Below, one piece after another: positions 33,861 to 45,924 of a stretch of 64,000 bases of DNA. Below the pieces are notes generated by a model. It was not told the origin of the DNA. It saw nothing but the letters and a program-made list of their open reading frames with translations, and did not search any database. Location: assembly GCA_013407085.1 (NCBI GenBank), contig JACCGJ010016200.1, positions 1-64,000 on the forward strand, read 5' to 3'. This stretch comes from Atriophallophorus winterbourni. Lineage: Eukaryota > Platyhelminthes > Trematoda > Plagiorchiida > Microphallidae. Each line of letters begins with the position of its first letter. Position 1 is the stretch's first letter. The position numbers and the translations under genes were made by a program.

Positions 33861-35920
33861 TATTCCCATGACACATGAGCGCGGCTTTCAGTTGGCGGTG
33901 AAATCTTTCGACTAGGCCGTTCGAAGAAGGGTGGTAGGCTGTAGTCTGAATGTGTTTCGTACCAAGCATGTTGTTCAGTTCCTTGAAAAGCATTGATTAG
34001 AATTGGGAACCTCTGTCAGTAGTAATGGTGTTTGGTACGTCAAATTACTGATCCAGTGCTGAACAAAAGCTTTAGCAACAGATTCTGCACTGATATCAGG
34101 GATTGCTACTGCCATTGGCCAACGCGTAAAACGATCAATGCAGGTAAGTATGTAGCAACATCCGATAGAGACTGCTAGTGGGCCGACGAGATCCCAATTC
34201 ACGTGTTGGAAACGTTCAGTAACTGGTGGGAACGTACCAGGGTAGCTGATATTGTGTCGTTGAACCTTGCTCTGTTGACATCGCAAAAAACTTTTTGTGA
34301 AAAATTGTAAGTCTTTATGCATGTCAGACCAGAGGTAGCAAGAACTGATTAATTTTCGTGTCGCTCTTACTCCAAGATGTGATAAGCCATGCAAGTGGTT
34401 AAAAAACTCTACGTCTCATTTCTGAGGGGACGATCGGACGCAGTTTTCCTGTTACCATGTCACAAACCGGGTAATGTGGAGAATCGGGTATCGGGATTCG
34501 GCGTATTTTTCCCATCTCTTAAGTTTCATAGCGACTTAGTACCGGATCAGATTGCTGCGAACGTGCAAGTTGTTCCAAATCGATTCCAGGCAGGTCGATG
34601 ACACTCAGTTGAATCCGAGAAAACGTATCCTCCACTGTGTTTGACGAGCCGGATAGGTAACGAATGTCGCTTGTGATTTGAAAGATGTGGTCTAATTGAC
34701 GGATCTCTCGCGGTTAATAACGATTGGAAGTTGTGGCGAGTGCAAACGTTAGCGGTTTGTGGTCGGTGTAAACCGTGAAACTGCGACTTTCGAGTAAATG
34801 CCGGAAATGGTGATTGGAATAATAAACAGCTAGAAGCTCGCGACCAAAGGTACTATATCGTGTCTGCGCTAGCTGTAGTCGACGTGAGAAGAAGGCTAGC
34901 GGTCTAATCGTGTCATTGACCTCTTGTTGGACTACTGCGACTACCGCTTTGTTTGATGCATCGGTAACAAGCGATAAGCGAGCATCTGTCTCAGCTTATA
35001 TATAAGTCAGCGTTGTTGCCTGCTCAAGAGCGGATTTAAGCGCGTCAAAAGCTTCGATCGCTTGTTGATTCATTGAAAAATTTCTTTCTTTACAGCGAAG
35101 TAAATCTGTAAGCGGTTGAGCTAACTTCGCGCAATGGGGAATGAATCGTCTGTAGTAGTTGACTAGGCCCAAAAATCGACGCAACTGGCGGATTGAACTC
35201 GGGCATGGATAATCGCGGATGGCGGAGACTTTCTGTTCAACGGGTTTAATTCCGGTGGAATCGATGCGGTGACCGAGAAATTCTAGTGTTTCCACATGAA
35301 AGATGCATTTATATGGATTCACGACAATACCATACTGAGATAGGCGCTCTAAAAACCTTTCGAAAATGCTCAACATGTTCTGTCGATGTGTTGCTAGCAA
35401 TTAGCACGTCATCAATATAAACGTATACGAAGGGCAATCCCTTAAATACTTGATCCATAAAACGCTAGAAAGTTTGTGCGGCATTTTGGAGAACAAATGG
35501 CATTCGTGCGAATTCATATAAGCCAAATGGTGTCGTGACAGCCGTTTTAGGGATATCTTCCTTCGCAACGGGGATTTGGTGATAGGCGCGTACTAGGTCA
35601 AGCTTGGAGAACACGGTTTTTCCGTTTAGGAACGCCGTAAAATCGTGGATGTGTGGAATGGGGTTACGTTTTGGTACCGTAATGCGATTAAGTGCCCTAT
35701 AATCTCCGCATGGGCGCCAAGTATCTGCGGTACATTTTTCAAACATATGTAGCGGAGAAGCCCATGATGAGGTCGACGGGCGGATGATTCCTAACTCTAA
35801 CATATGTTCAAACTCTTGTTTGGCTATCGCGTTTGTTTGGAGCTAGTCTACGTGGTTTGGCAAAAACTGAAGGGCCACGTGTGACAATGTGGTGTTCGAC
35901 TTGGTGTTTGACCACACGTA
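33861..35920 (-). pseudogene. Gypsy pol: RT, RNase H, truncated integrase
   Basis: Reading down from 35920: a VEHHIVTRGPSVFAKPR-type leader, RT with [26 protein letters not shown] and [15 protein letters not shown] (35803-35465), then FLGHRIDSTGIKP and LGLVNYYRRFIPHC (35400-34996). RNase H keeps VTDAS, FGRELLAVY and YTDHKPL (about 34960-34740). Integrase (34394-33870) has the zinc-binding HLGVRATRKLI, a DLVGPLAVS-like core and TAYHPSSNGLVERFHRQLKA. It breaks off right there and the protease begins. The YxDD turn of RT lies at a frame break near 35430. Several stops sit between 34.4 and 35.0 kb. Confidence 0.87.
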
Positions 35921-35922
35921 CA

Positions 35923-35985
35923 TCGAACCACGGTGTTCAAACATAAAATCACATAGTGATTCCTAATCATGCACTCAAGGCGCTT
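35923..35985 (-). repeat. Dispersed repeat Rep-B, copy 2
   Basis: The reverse complement reads CGCCTTGAGTGCATGATTAG, then a TGTGATTTTATGTTTGAACACC block and GTGGTTCG. It abuts the start of the inverted Gypsy pol segment, so it marks a rearrangement or insertion junction. Confidence 0.7.
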
Positions 35986-36129
35986 ATGGAATTTGAATTC
36001 AAGGTCAACGTGGTATTTTGCTTCCTACGAATCCTTTGATTTTGTATTTATTTGAGTTCCACCGGATTTCAACATGGTTATGATTAGAAAATCTGCAAAA
36101 GTAGATAATTAAGCACCTACTGTAACAAA

Positions 36130-37112
36130 GATGCAAGGAAATCGGTGCCTAGCTGCTCGCTCGGGGGACTCTTGTCTTGTATGCGCCAAGCCGGTTGCTG
36201 ATAAGGCAAAAGCAGTACAATGTGAAATATGTTTCAAATGGATACATATTCGGTTCGGAGGAATGTAGTCAGAGACGTATCGGTGGCTTCATATTATATC
36301 AGGCGATATTATTCGGACGGTATGTAAGATATGCCTTCTACCATGAAGTTTTAGCACGAAAGTAGTCAGAATGAAGTCGTAGTTGCATCTGCTAAAGCCG
36401 TTAAAGTGCTCGATGGAGGTAACATAAAAATTGACCCAACCTCAGCTGAGGATAGACACCACATATCTGTGGGGCATGCTTGCGTGTTATTCGCTTCCTC
36501 GACTACAAGCCGTTACAAAATGGTATTAGTATCGATGATACATTGAACGTGCAGGAACTGGACGTTCGCTCACCTTCAACACCGTTTGCTCAACAGTCAG
36601 GAAGGAATAAGACTTATGCAGATGTGACGTCAAAGGGTCTACCCAGTGATCCGGGCTATGAAATCTTGTCACAGCGATTGAGCAAAATAGAGGCTCAGCT
36701 AAATGTAGTGGAAGAAGTACCTACTTCTGAAAATGCTTTAGATTGCAAAAAACCACGTTTGGATTCTCGGAAGCGATGCCTTATTATGGTGAATGCTCGT
36801 GAGCAAACCGGGGACATGGCTGAAATACGTTTACAGCAAGAGCGAACTATTCCACAATCGACTTTTTCAAATCTTTTTGATCAAGGAGAGGAAGGAGTTA
36901 CTATCAATTCTGCATTCCGACTTGGCCGGAAGAAGGATGATGATAAACCGCCGACGCTTAAAATTGTTTTAGCTTGGGATGAGCAAGTCCAGATGGTACT
37001 AAGACGCGCTCATCGTCTTAAGGGTGAGCCATTCAAGATACTACGCGACCTGTCTCCTAAAGATAGAATCAAAATGAAAACAGCCACCCAAGAATTGCGA
37101 GCACGCAGCTGA
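36130..37112 (+). pseudogene. CR1-like family B ORF1
   Basis: The ORF begins with a PHD-like finger, SCLVCAKPVADKAKAVQC then CFKWIHIRF, where the last expected cysteine is replaced, and then shifts frame. The main open part, 36480-37112, has a coiled-coil (ILSQRLSKIEAQLNVVEE) and a basic linker. An RNA-binding half follows, with KRCLIMVNAREQ, INSAFRLGRKKDDDKPPTLK and LSPKDRIKMKTATQEL. The order of finger, coiled-coil and RNA-binding domain matches ORF1 proteins that form trimers on element RNA. Confidence 0.75.
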
Positions 37113-37174
37113 GCTGGTTAGGTAGATCTCCATATTGTGGATTTTCGGGTAGTGGGTAGAAGGCCGCACATTCG

Positions 37175-39975
37175 TTGGAAGCTGCTGTCAATACAACCTC
37201 AGTTAATCATTTTGTGAAGAGATTTCGAGTATTGCTGTTCAATGCGAGAAGTCTACGCAATAAACGTGACGAGGTCAATGAAATTGTCTGTCAGCGACAG
37301 CCAGATATAATTGCTGCTACGGAATCGTGGTTAACAATTGATATATCTGATAGGCAGTGCGCGCTACCACACTATACGCTTTTCAGAAGTGACAGAGTAG
37401 ATCCGAGATCTGCCGGTGGCGTTGCCGTATACCTTAAAGAGCGCCTGATTGTGGAAGTATTGAGAATGTTTCAACATTATGCTGGAAATGCCGAAAGCAT
37501 TTGGTGTAACGTGAAGTCTAGATCTGGAGCTGCATCACTTGGGGTCATTTATCGTTCACCTGGCGCTTACGTTTCTGCGTTGTGATCAAATCAAACGGTA
37601 TGGTATCACTGGCGACTGTATCGTTCTTTGAGATCGGAATGCTCCTGATATAAACTGGGCGGATTTAGTTTCGAGGGGTGAACCGTTCCAACAAGAATTC
37701 CTAGATACGATTTTGGAGCTGAATTTGCTGCAGAATGTAAACGGTCGTCACACCTAGATTCTCTGATGTTACGAATCTGTCGATTGAGACCCCTATTGGT
37801 TGCAGCGATCACTGTTCTTTATGGTTCGTTTGGAATCGGGGTCTTTAACCCAGAATACGTGCGCATGCCCGGAGAAACTTCTGAAAATTAGACACAAAGA
37901 GTCTAATCACGTCCGCAACTTCGATGGACTGGGTTCTCCCTCTATCAACGAATGGTGATACCTGTTGGATGGACTTTTTTGTTAAAATAGAATCTCTTGA
38001 AAATCATGCCCCATGGATGGAGGAAAGATCCCCCGCTATGGGACCGCCGTGGTTTGATAACGTTATTCGTGAATACATGAAGGTAAGAAAGCGGTTATGG
38101 CGAAAGTTCTGTTCTAGTGGATGCACCGATGACTATGTAACCTACAAGGTTATCCGCAACGAGTGCACCTACCTCGAAAGAGAAAAATGGCAGAACTATG
38201 AAACTCGATTGGTGGACGAAGCCAACTCGATGCCAAAACGATTGTCAGCGTATATTAGACGTAGAACGAAAGCTTCTCAACGAGTACATAGCTTGAGATC
38301 TATGGGAGGTTCGACTGAACATGAAGATGAACGTCAAGCCGTTCATCTCGCCGCTCAGTACAATTCGGTTTACACAGAGGAGACGTTTCCCATTGCCCTG
38401 CTTCATGAGAGCAACGCCGAAATGCCCGATATCTCGCTATCGCCAGCGATGGTGCAGTATTTAATAGAACGACTCGATGTACACTCAGCACCTGGCCCGG
38501 ACGATATACACCAAATGCTTTTAAAGATATTGTCGAGTATCATACATAAAACACTAGCGCTAATCTTCAATTTATTACTGAGGTATGGTAGGTTACCTCA
38601 AAATTGGAAGTACGGCATTGTCAAATCAATGTATAAGGGCGGTGAAACCAGTGATCCGGTTAACTACCGACCGGTTACCCTCACTTCGGTTGTTGTAAAG
38701 ACAGTGGAATGACTGCTGAGAAAACGGATTGAAGATTTTCTTCTTACAACCAGTCAGCTAACATTTGCTCAGCATAGTTTTACGCCAAGACGATCATGCG
38801 CATTAAATCTCATCACTGCTCGCAAAGACTGGTGTGCTGAACATGATCTGGGTCACCCGGTAGTCACTGCCTTCATTGATTTCAGTAAGGCTTTCGACCG
38901 TGTTCCATTTCAACGTCTATTGCTCGAGCTCCGTGCTCGGGGTGTAAATGGACCTGTTTTAACTTGGATCGAAGACTTCGTTGTTGACCGTTATACACAG
39001 TTCGAGGTTAACGGAGTCAAATCGCAGACTACACGTCCCACTTCCGGGGTTCCGCAAAGATCTGTTCTCGGCCCGTTACTTTTCAAAGTATATATTGATG
39101 ACCTTCCCGACTCATTAAATATGAATTGTCTACTTTTCGCGGATGATTTGAAAGTTTAAGGTACAGTGAGCTCTTCTGCTAAGAATAAAATTTTCCAGAA
39201 CGATTTGAACAAATTGCTCGATTAGACGGTAAAATGGCAGCTCCCTGTGAACCGAAAGAAATGTGATGTAATGCTTTTGGGGCCAAGCACGCTTGAAGAT
39301 GCGTACTTCATCGGGGATCATCAACTGAAGTACGTTGATATTGAACGCAACCTGGTTACAATTTTGACACGGTCGCTTAAATCCAAGGAGGATACTAACA
39401 GAAAAGCTGCTGCTGCAAACCGCGCATGGTGGGCTATTAGTCGGTCGTTTTCGGCGATTACACCACAAATGTTTCGCAGTATTTGTTTCACATACGTGAG
39501 ACCAGTTTCGGAATATGGTTTGCCAGCTACCTATCCACAAACTAAGGGAGAACGTGAGCAGTTGGAAAAATTGCAAAGGCCGGCGACGAAACGAGTACAA
39601 GGATTGAAATCAATTCCTTATGTGGAGAGAGTTCAACGCCTCAACCTCATGTCGCTCAATATTTGGCGTGTGCGCTACGACCTGCTGCTAACTCGTCGCA
39701 TGTTACTGAGAGCTTATGTTGACGAGCTGCGCGAGTTTGTTCCTCTCGTGACGGATTCAAGAACCCGTGGCCATGCTCTAAAGCTTTAAAAGCGGAATAC
39801 ACTACGCCTACCACAGGGATTCACGCTCTCAACAAGAGTTCTTAACTTGTGGAATGCGCTTCTGGTAGAAGTTAATTCAGCAAGATTTGAAAACCAATTC
39901 AAGCAACTTGTGGATAAAGTAATGCCTGTAATCACAGCGAAGCAAAACAACACTGGACAGGATTTTTTCAACTGA
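37175..39975 (+). pseudogene. CR1-like family B ORF2: endonuclease and RT
   Basis: The endonuclease opens VLLFNARSLRNKRDEV, ATESWLTIDI and LPHYTLFRSDRVDPRS (37175-37585), then loses frame around 37590-37920. The linker and RT start are open at 37924-38712 (HSAPGPDDIHQM, MYKGGETSDPVNYRPVTL). A stop at 38710 and more at 38730 precede a frame with FIDFSKAFDRVPF. The frame at 38920-39159 contains SGVPQRSVLGPLLF and CLLFADDLKV, the catalytic site. The C-terminal part (39247-39789) has SEYGLPATYPQTKGERE and ends with RVLNLWNALLVEV near 39840. Frame is lost at least four times. Confidence 0.87.
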
Positions 39976-40262
39976 GGTTCTCCTGGACTATGTTGCGGAT
40001 ATAAAGAGATGCGGCTCACAAGGGCGTGACCCCCTGTCGTTTATCAAAAAGAAAAAGACTAAAGTGATTTGTTGTTCACAACCCCAGCAATTTCACACCG
40101 ATACCTGATTCTGGACGTTTGCCGTCATCGGGTGGAGACAGTTATATTCGGTTTAGTGAGCATTTAAACGTTGGATAAGTGGTAAAGAAAGTAAAACTTG
40201 ATTGCTACGGTTCGTACGACAAACAATAAATCCTTATTGTGGGGAGCAACACATTTATTTCG

Positions 40263-40740
40263 TCATCCATATTCTCCTTGAGTGCTTAACCAGGAATCAT
40301 TCCGTGATTCTATGTTTGAACACCGTAATTTGTTGTACGAACCATATGTAACAATCGCATTTAAGTATAACTTTATTAACCCCTTATTCACTGTCACAAG
40401 TTTCACTGAAAATAATCTCACTGTCTCCAAATGATGACAGCAAACAGCCAGAAACCAGCAGTGGTTTGTAAATGCGGTTTATGTGAGCAGCACAATACTT
40501 TGATCATCCATAAGCGACTTGAGTCCTTGGCCAGGAATAACTGTGTGATTCTGTGTTTGAACACCGTGGTTCGTTGTACAAATCATATGTATCAGTGGCA
40601 TTTAAGTATAACATTGTTAACCACATCTCCACTGTTTCAGGTTTCACTGAAGCTAATCTTACTGTCTCCACCTGAGCACGGTAAACAGCCAGAAACCGGT
40701 AGTCGTTGTAAGTGCGTTAAATGTGAACAAATAAATAAAT
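40263..40740 (+). repeat. Rep-B tandem pair (copies 3 and 4) with AAATA-rich tail
   Basis: Two units of about 240 bp follow head to tail (40263-40500 and 40503-40740). Each starts with TCATCCATA and the CTTGAGT block, continues with TGATTCTRTGTTTGAACACC, then CATTTAAGTATAAC, TTTCACTGAA and CTGTCTCC, and ends GTAAATGCGGTTTATGTGAGC or a close variant. The second ends in GAACAAATAAATAAATAAA. The A-rich tail suggests a retroposed, SINE-like origin, although I see no clear tRNA promoter boxes. Confidence 0.75.
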
Positions 40741-42000
40741 AAAATATAAGATAAAAATAAAGTAGTAAATAGTTTCATTCTTGAAAATCAAAGACGTGCT
40801 TATTATCATCAATAATTGCCAAAATATTTGTACAATCTAATTATCGTATGTACAATCGCAAATACATTTTCACAGTGACATGTGTAACGGAATTTTTCGT
40901 TAAATTGTAATATCGATTAACAGTTTCCACACCACTTGCTTCCAGATAATCAATAAGTGATCTGATATAATACAAATTAACAATGGCTTTCGCTAAAAAA
41001 CAATTAATGAATGTTACGGAATTCTATGAAGTTTTGCGGATAATGTTCGTCTAGGATGCGTACAGTTCTGTGATTTTGATTTTCCGAAAAGTTCCGTTTT
41101 GATGGTCTTTTTTCTTGATTAGTCTATCCTAAATATTAACCGTTTTCTTGTCCGCTTGGCCAAGGAAATTGATTCACTATGTTGAGGTGTCCTGTGGGCC
41201 AGTTTTCTCTGGGTGCGGGTTGATAAGTTATTCTGCGACGTAAATACTGGGAAGCGAGGGCAAACATTTCTTCCAATACATTTTGTTGTGGCTATACCGT
41301 ATACAAAAAATAAATATCTGTGTACTTGTGGTTATTAGTATTCTAATGCTGGCGGTCTGTTTGAAACTCGTCAAGTTTAATCGATTCGCTATCCTATATC
41401 CTATTTATTCTCACGCGCAATCGCTGAACATGATACTTGAAATCCTTTCCAAACAAATAACGTGTCATTCCAGGATAGTATAAATTTTCAGACTCTAATA
41501 TGTTTACTGCGCTATCAAAATAACACAATTTGGAGACTAATTTTAAATACATCGTGGATAGAATGAGCAATGTATCGCGCATTTTCACGTTACCAGAATC
41601 GTTAGCAATCCTTTTCGCCCTAACTGAAATTTTGACTCTGATTTCTAACCTCGGAAATTAAGCAACGGAGAATCAGAGCGAACAACATTTTTATTTTACA
41701 TATAGCTAATAATACACGTTGAATGAACTCAAACAGTCAATGCTTTCTCATTACGGCCTTCCGGTTGACTCCGCCTCACTTAACTGGCTTTGTAAATCAT
41801 CTATTGCTAGCCGCACACCAATCCTTATTTAATTTATTAACGAGGAATTTGCTTGTCATGACTTAAAAATAAGCACCTTGGAACTTATGTTCCACGATTT
41901 TTGATTGTGTTGTTTAAACGTGACAACACCCCTACTGCGTAAATTCGCTCGCAAAATTCCTACGCTGGTGACTAGAAACACTTAATCCTCATCTCGTAAT
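40741..42000. other. AT-rich gap, nothing recognised
   Basis: Only short open frames occur. None shows motifs I recognise, and no repeat shared with the rest of the window was noticed. Confidence 0.4.
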
Positions 42001-44329
42001 ATAAAGATTTCTAACCCGGTTGGCATAGGTGTAGTAACTGAAAATATAAATATCAGCTTAGACACAAGATCACCTGCTGCACCCCAAGTCACCGATAACT
42101 CAAAACTATCCCCCGACCAAATCATAATGATAACAAAAAATGTAAACTTCCAAAGCAAAGAGCCTCATTTCTCAACAAACCACAAAACGTAAGGCTTTAT
42201 GTGAATGACTCTTTTTGAAGCAGTCATTCAAATTATTCTAGAAAGAATTATCATCAATCATATATGCACACTCCCATCCTAAACTATAATTTTTCTTCAC
42301 CTTACGGTTCTCGTAATTCCTTGGCATCGTGGTCCCAACCTCACTCCACGTAGCATGGTGAAAAGCCTCAAAATATTAGATTTAATAGGAATGAACACCT
42401 TAACTATAACTTTCCGTATATTTATGCCAACACTCAAGTTGTCACGTCACCCAAAAAATCACCCATACAAATTCCACTTGGCTACATACTGCTTCACATG
42501 TGTATCCGTCATGCGACCGCATCAGTTATGCCCAGACTATATCACACCTTCAAATTTTCCCCTAGTCTTTTCTTTCATCTTTAGGATGTAACACAGCTTA
42601 GCTTACAATCTCATGCTCCTATTACTTACACATCCCTCTTTACTTGCCCATACGCATATTTCTATTTAACGCGAGATCTATGTCTGATCTTCAATATTTC
42701 CTGCCTGCGAACACAACTGATGTAGTCCTGATCACTGAAAATTGGACGAATGATGAAGATACAGGCGTTACCCCTTTTCTACCAAATCATAAACATTTTG
42801 TACAACTTCGGTGCTCCACTCGTGGTGGTGGTTGCATCATACATATAACTGAGGATATCCCGGCTAAACTTAATTGTTTTTTTTCACTGGATGATATTGA
42901 TGATTCGATATGGATCGAAATACCTTCATTTGACGCCCTTTTTGGTTGTATTTACAACCACGCCTCCGCCAACCTCACACTCGTGATAAGATTAAAAATG
43001 CTTTTGTTGAAGTCTTTGTGAGCCCATTTAAATATAAAATTATAGCTGGTGATTTTTAGCATGCCTTATACATGTTTACACCCCCATTCTTTCTAGAAAA
43101 TTCTTCTCATTTTACGAAGAAATCAACTTACTAGGTAACATACGAGCATTAAATAAACCTAACAGGGAGCCAAACCTTTTAGATCTTATTTTCACATTTG
43201 GTCCTAATACTAGTAACGTGAAAGTCATAACGCTCCTCAGTGGTTGCGATTATAAAATAGTTAGTGCCACCTTCATCTTTCTGAGAATCGGACATCAATC
43301 CGTACAGTGAATGACCGTAATAATGTTGACCGGACAAAGTTTTCGACTCTAATTAAGAACTTTGATCGGACTGATTTCTCTTTATCTGTGGATTATAATC
43401 TTACCTCTTTAATAGTTCATAAAAACTTCTCTAGATGTCTCTTAACTGCATCAACTCATCGAAAGTTTATATCTAATAAACTTGATGAAATAAACCCTCT
43501 TTCTGCTTTTGTAAATCACACATACGATGTTTATTAATTTTTACGTTTTAAGGAAATTCTTAGATCTTTTACAAGAATAAAATTGCAGTTCATCGAGAAT
43601 CGAAAAGAATGGACCTAAACAGTGCATTAAAGACCAAATATTTGAATATGATAACGAGATCTTGATATAATCAAAGTAAACATAAAATTTCTACACTTGT
43701 GTTCTACTATGATGATAAGGAATCATCCACATAATATTCTTCAACAATGAGTAAGGTATTTGGAACGATTCTAGACAATCATTCGATATCAGCATATACA
43801 CTGTATCGCCACATTAAAATACTACTTCAAGGTTTACTGATTTCATCTCCTTCAGTTAACATGAAGTTAGTGTAATGTGTCAGCGAAGCAAAGCTTCATA
43901 TAAGCTTGATATTTTGAGATTTGTTTCAGCAATCTTTCAACTAAATATGGATAATATACCTTTAATTCTACTAAACCTATTCAATCGTTCGTTAAAATCT
44001 GGTATATTCCCTCTCGAATGGAAACATTCTGTTATTATACCTAGTCTTGAAAACGGTAACTCACACATCATCAATAATTATCGCCCAGATAATCTTACTT
44101 CTATTCTCTCCAAAGTATTTAAAATGCTGATCAAGAATGCATTATTAGCTCACTTGGCCCTATTCGCTTTCTCTCCATTTTAACATGGTTTTTCGAATCA
44201 AAAGTCCTGCATTATATGTCAGCTGGAATATTTAGACTATGTAACCGCTTCCATAATTCAAGGATTAGCTGTACTCACCATTATCTGAGACATTACGACA
44301 AAATTTAATAAAGCTAATTATTCTACTTT

Positions 44330-44445
44330 TCTCCCCAAAAATAACATCATTTAGTCCTATTATTTTGCTGTAAACATTTTGAAAATTTGATCATGTATTT
44401 CATGCCTTGTGTCCTCAAGAATAAACTATTATTTTTATTATTTAC
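44330..44445 (+). repeat. 3'-end-like stretch recurring at 46.5 and 47.5 kb
   Basis: The stretch with TTTTGCTGTAAACATTTTGA, GTATTTCATGCCTTGTGTCC and an AATAAA shares its plan with about 46500-46560 and 47510-47590, where GTGTATTGCATGCCTTGG is followed by AAGAATA. It looks like the terminal part of an element's 3' UTR. Confidence 0.45.
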
Positions 44446-44580
44446 GGACCCCTACTTAATTGGTTCAACTCATAGCTTACGGTTCGTACAGTCTCCATTT
44501 GCGTTAACGGCATATCCTTCGGATCTCAATCTTCACCATGTGTAGTCATTCAGGGTAGCGTACTAGATCCTTTTCTTTCT

Positions 44581-44582
<2 letters not shown>

Positions 44583-44629
<47 letters not shown>
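44583..44629. repeat. (TA)n microsatellite
   Basis: This is an uninterrupted TA dinucleotide array of about 23 units. It lies inside the decayed family-D element and is likely length-variable. Confidence 0.97.
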
Positions 44630-44632
<3 letters not shown>

Positions 44633-45924
44633 AATTCAAATGATATACAGCACGAGTGATTCAGGATTTCGATATTCTGTATCATTCACTTTCAATGAAC
44701 CGATACGCCTCCTTATCACTAAAGCCAAGCAACATAGAAACATTATAAACAGATCTAGAATTCAACCTCGTTGTAAAATGGAAATCGATAAATTATTCAC
44801 TATTTCTATTCGAGATTATTGTAACATAATATTTAGCAATATAAATAAACCAGATGGCATAGTTTTATGGAAGATACCACGTCAGCAGTTATTCCACCAC
44901 ACAAACTTATAGAGAAAAGTGTATACAACTGAACCACGATCCACTATGTTTTTGAAGACTCAAGCACAATCTCATCTTTAGCTCTAGAATACTGTCATCG
45001 GATTATATAGAATAAAGTTGAAATATTCTTTACCTAGTTACTCTACCTGATGATCTATATAATAACGGCATACCTAAAAAGTAATATTAAACTGATTTTC
45101 ACCACTTTCTCGAGAACGCTCATTCGCATCCTCGTATTTACTTTGCAGCAAAACTTCTCAGCTGGCACCAAAATGAAACTGACTCCAGCCTAGTAGTATC
45201 AATTCCCTTTGTCTTACGGACAAGAAAACAGTTCATATTCAGCGAAGAATAATCTTTTTGAAACAATCAAAACGAACAATTTGGAAACATTTACAGCACA
45301 GATCATCTCGCGTCTTCGAGGAACATTATCTGTTAAACTACACTGCTTTCCGGAAACATTCATGGATTTTTCCTTCTTGGAATTCAAGTATTTCTGTGTA
45401 TTGTAACAGATCACTTACTAATTATCTGAAAGCGATGTGTAAAAACAGTTTACCTTTATTTTTATTCAAAGTAAAATTCCGCTGCAGAAGTGACCTCAAA
45501 AATGTATTCGTGATTGTATATATTACAATTTGATTGTACAAACATTTTAGCAATTATTGATCAAGATAAGCATGCTTCGAAAATCTAACAGCTCACATAT
45601 TGAATTTCTGCAAAAGTGATTCACTGCCATTTACTTTAATTATTTTAACGAACGTAAAAATTTCCCTTCAGAATTGACATTCGAAATTGATTAAAGGTTG
45701 CACATATTTGATTCTATTTATACAAACAATTTGTAAATGAATGATCATACTTAGCATGCCTTGAATATTAAAGAATAGCACTATAAAAAATGAATATCAT
45801 GATAATTCTTGATTATTTCGATATCATCTATTCTCTCATGGGTAGGCGTGACTGTTTTTTTCAGAGAGCATCCAACAAACTTTCAGCAAAGTAAATTTGG
45901 GTTATTCCAACTGTTTTAATTATT

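Larger units (their letters stand above)
36130..40050 (+). mobile_element. CR1-like family B, nearly full-length copy
   Basis: ORF1 (36130-37112) and ORF2 (37175-39975) are both present on the + strand in normal order with about 60 bp between them. Fragments of the same family lie at 4.4-5.0 kb and 20.2-20.6 kb. The sequence at 40053-40135 may belong to its 3' UTR, since its reverse complement also occurs at 20510-20575. Five or more breaks make it non-autonomous. Confidence 0.88.
42010..45540 (+). mobile_element. AT-rich decayed CR1/jockey-like element (family D)
   Basis: An ORF1-like stretch (about 42010-42590) is pyrimidine-rich and broken. The endonuclease opens at 42644 (MPIRIFLFNARSMSDLQYFL, LITENWTNDEDTG, CSTRGGGCIIH). 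RT entry is at 43875-44183 (LKSGIFPLEWKHSVIIPSL, NNYRPDNLTSILSKVFK), and a GVIQGSVLD-like remnant lies near 44550. C-terminal pieces at 44640-45530 include a TRKRQF-like stretch before a broken LWNS-like segment near 45240. A (TA)n tract interrupts it. Base composition is visibly more AT-rich than that of the CR1 copies at 20-40 kb, which suggests greater age. Confidence 0.65.

Noticed and set aside
44583..44629. The (TA)n tract as a regulatory or replication element
   Set aside because: It is a plain dinucleotide microsatellite inside a dead element, without other signals.
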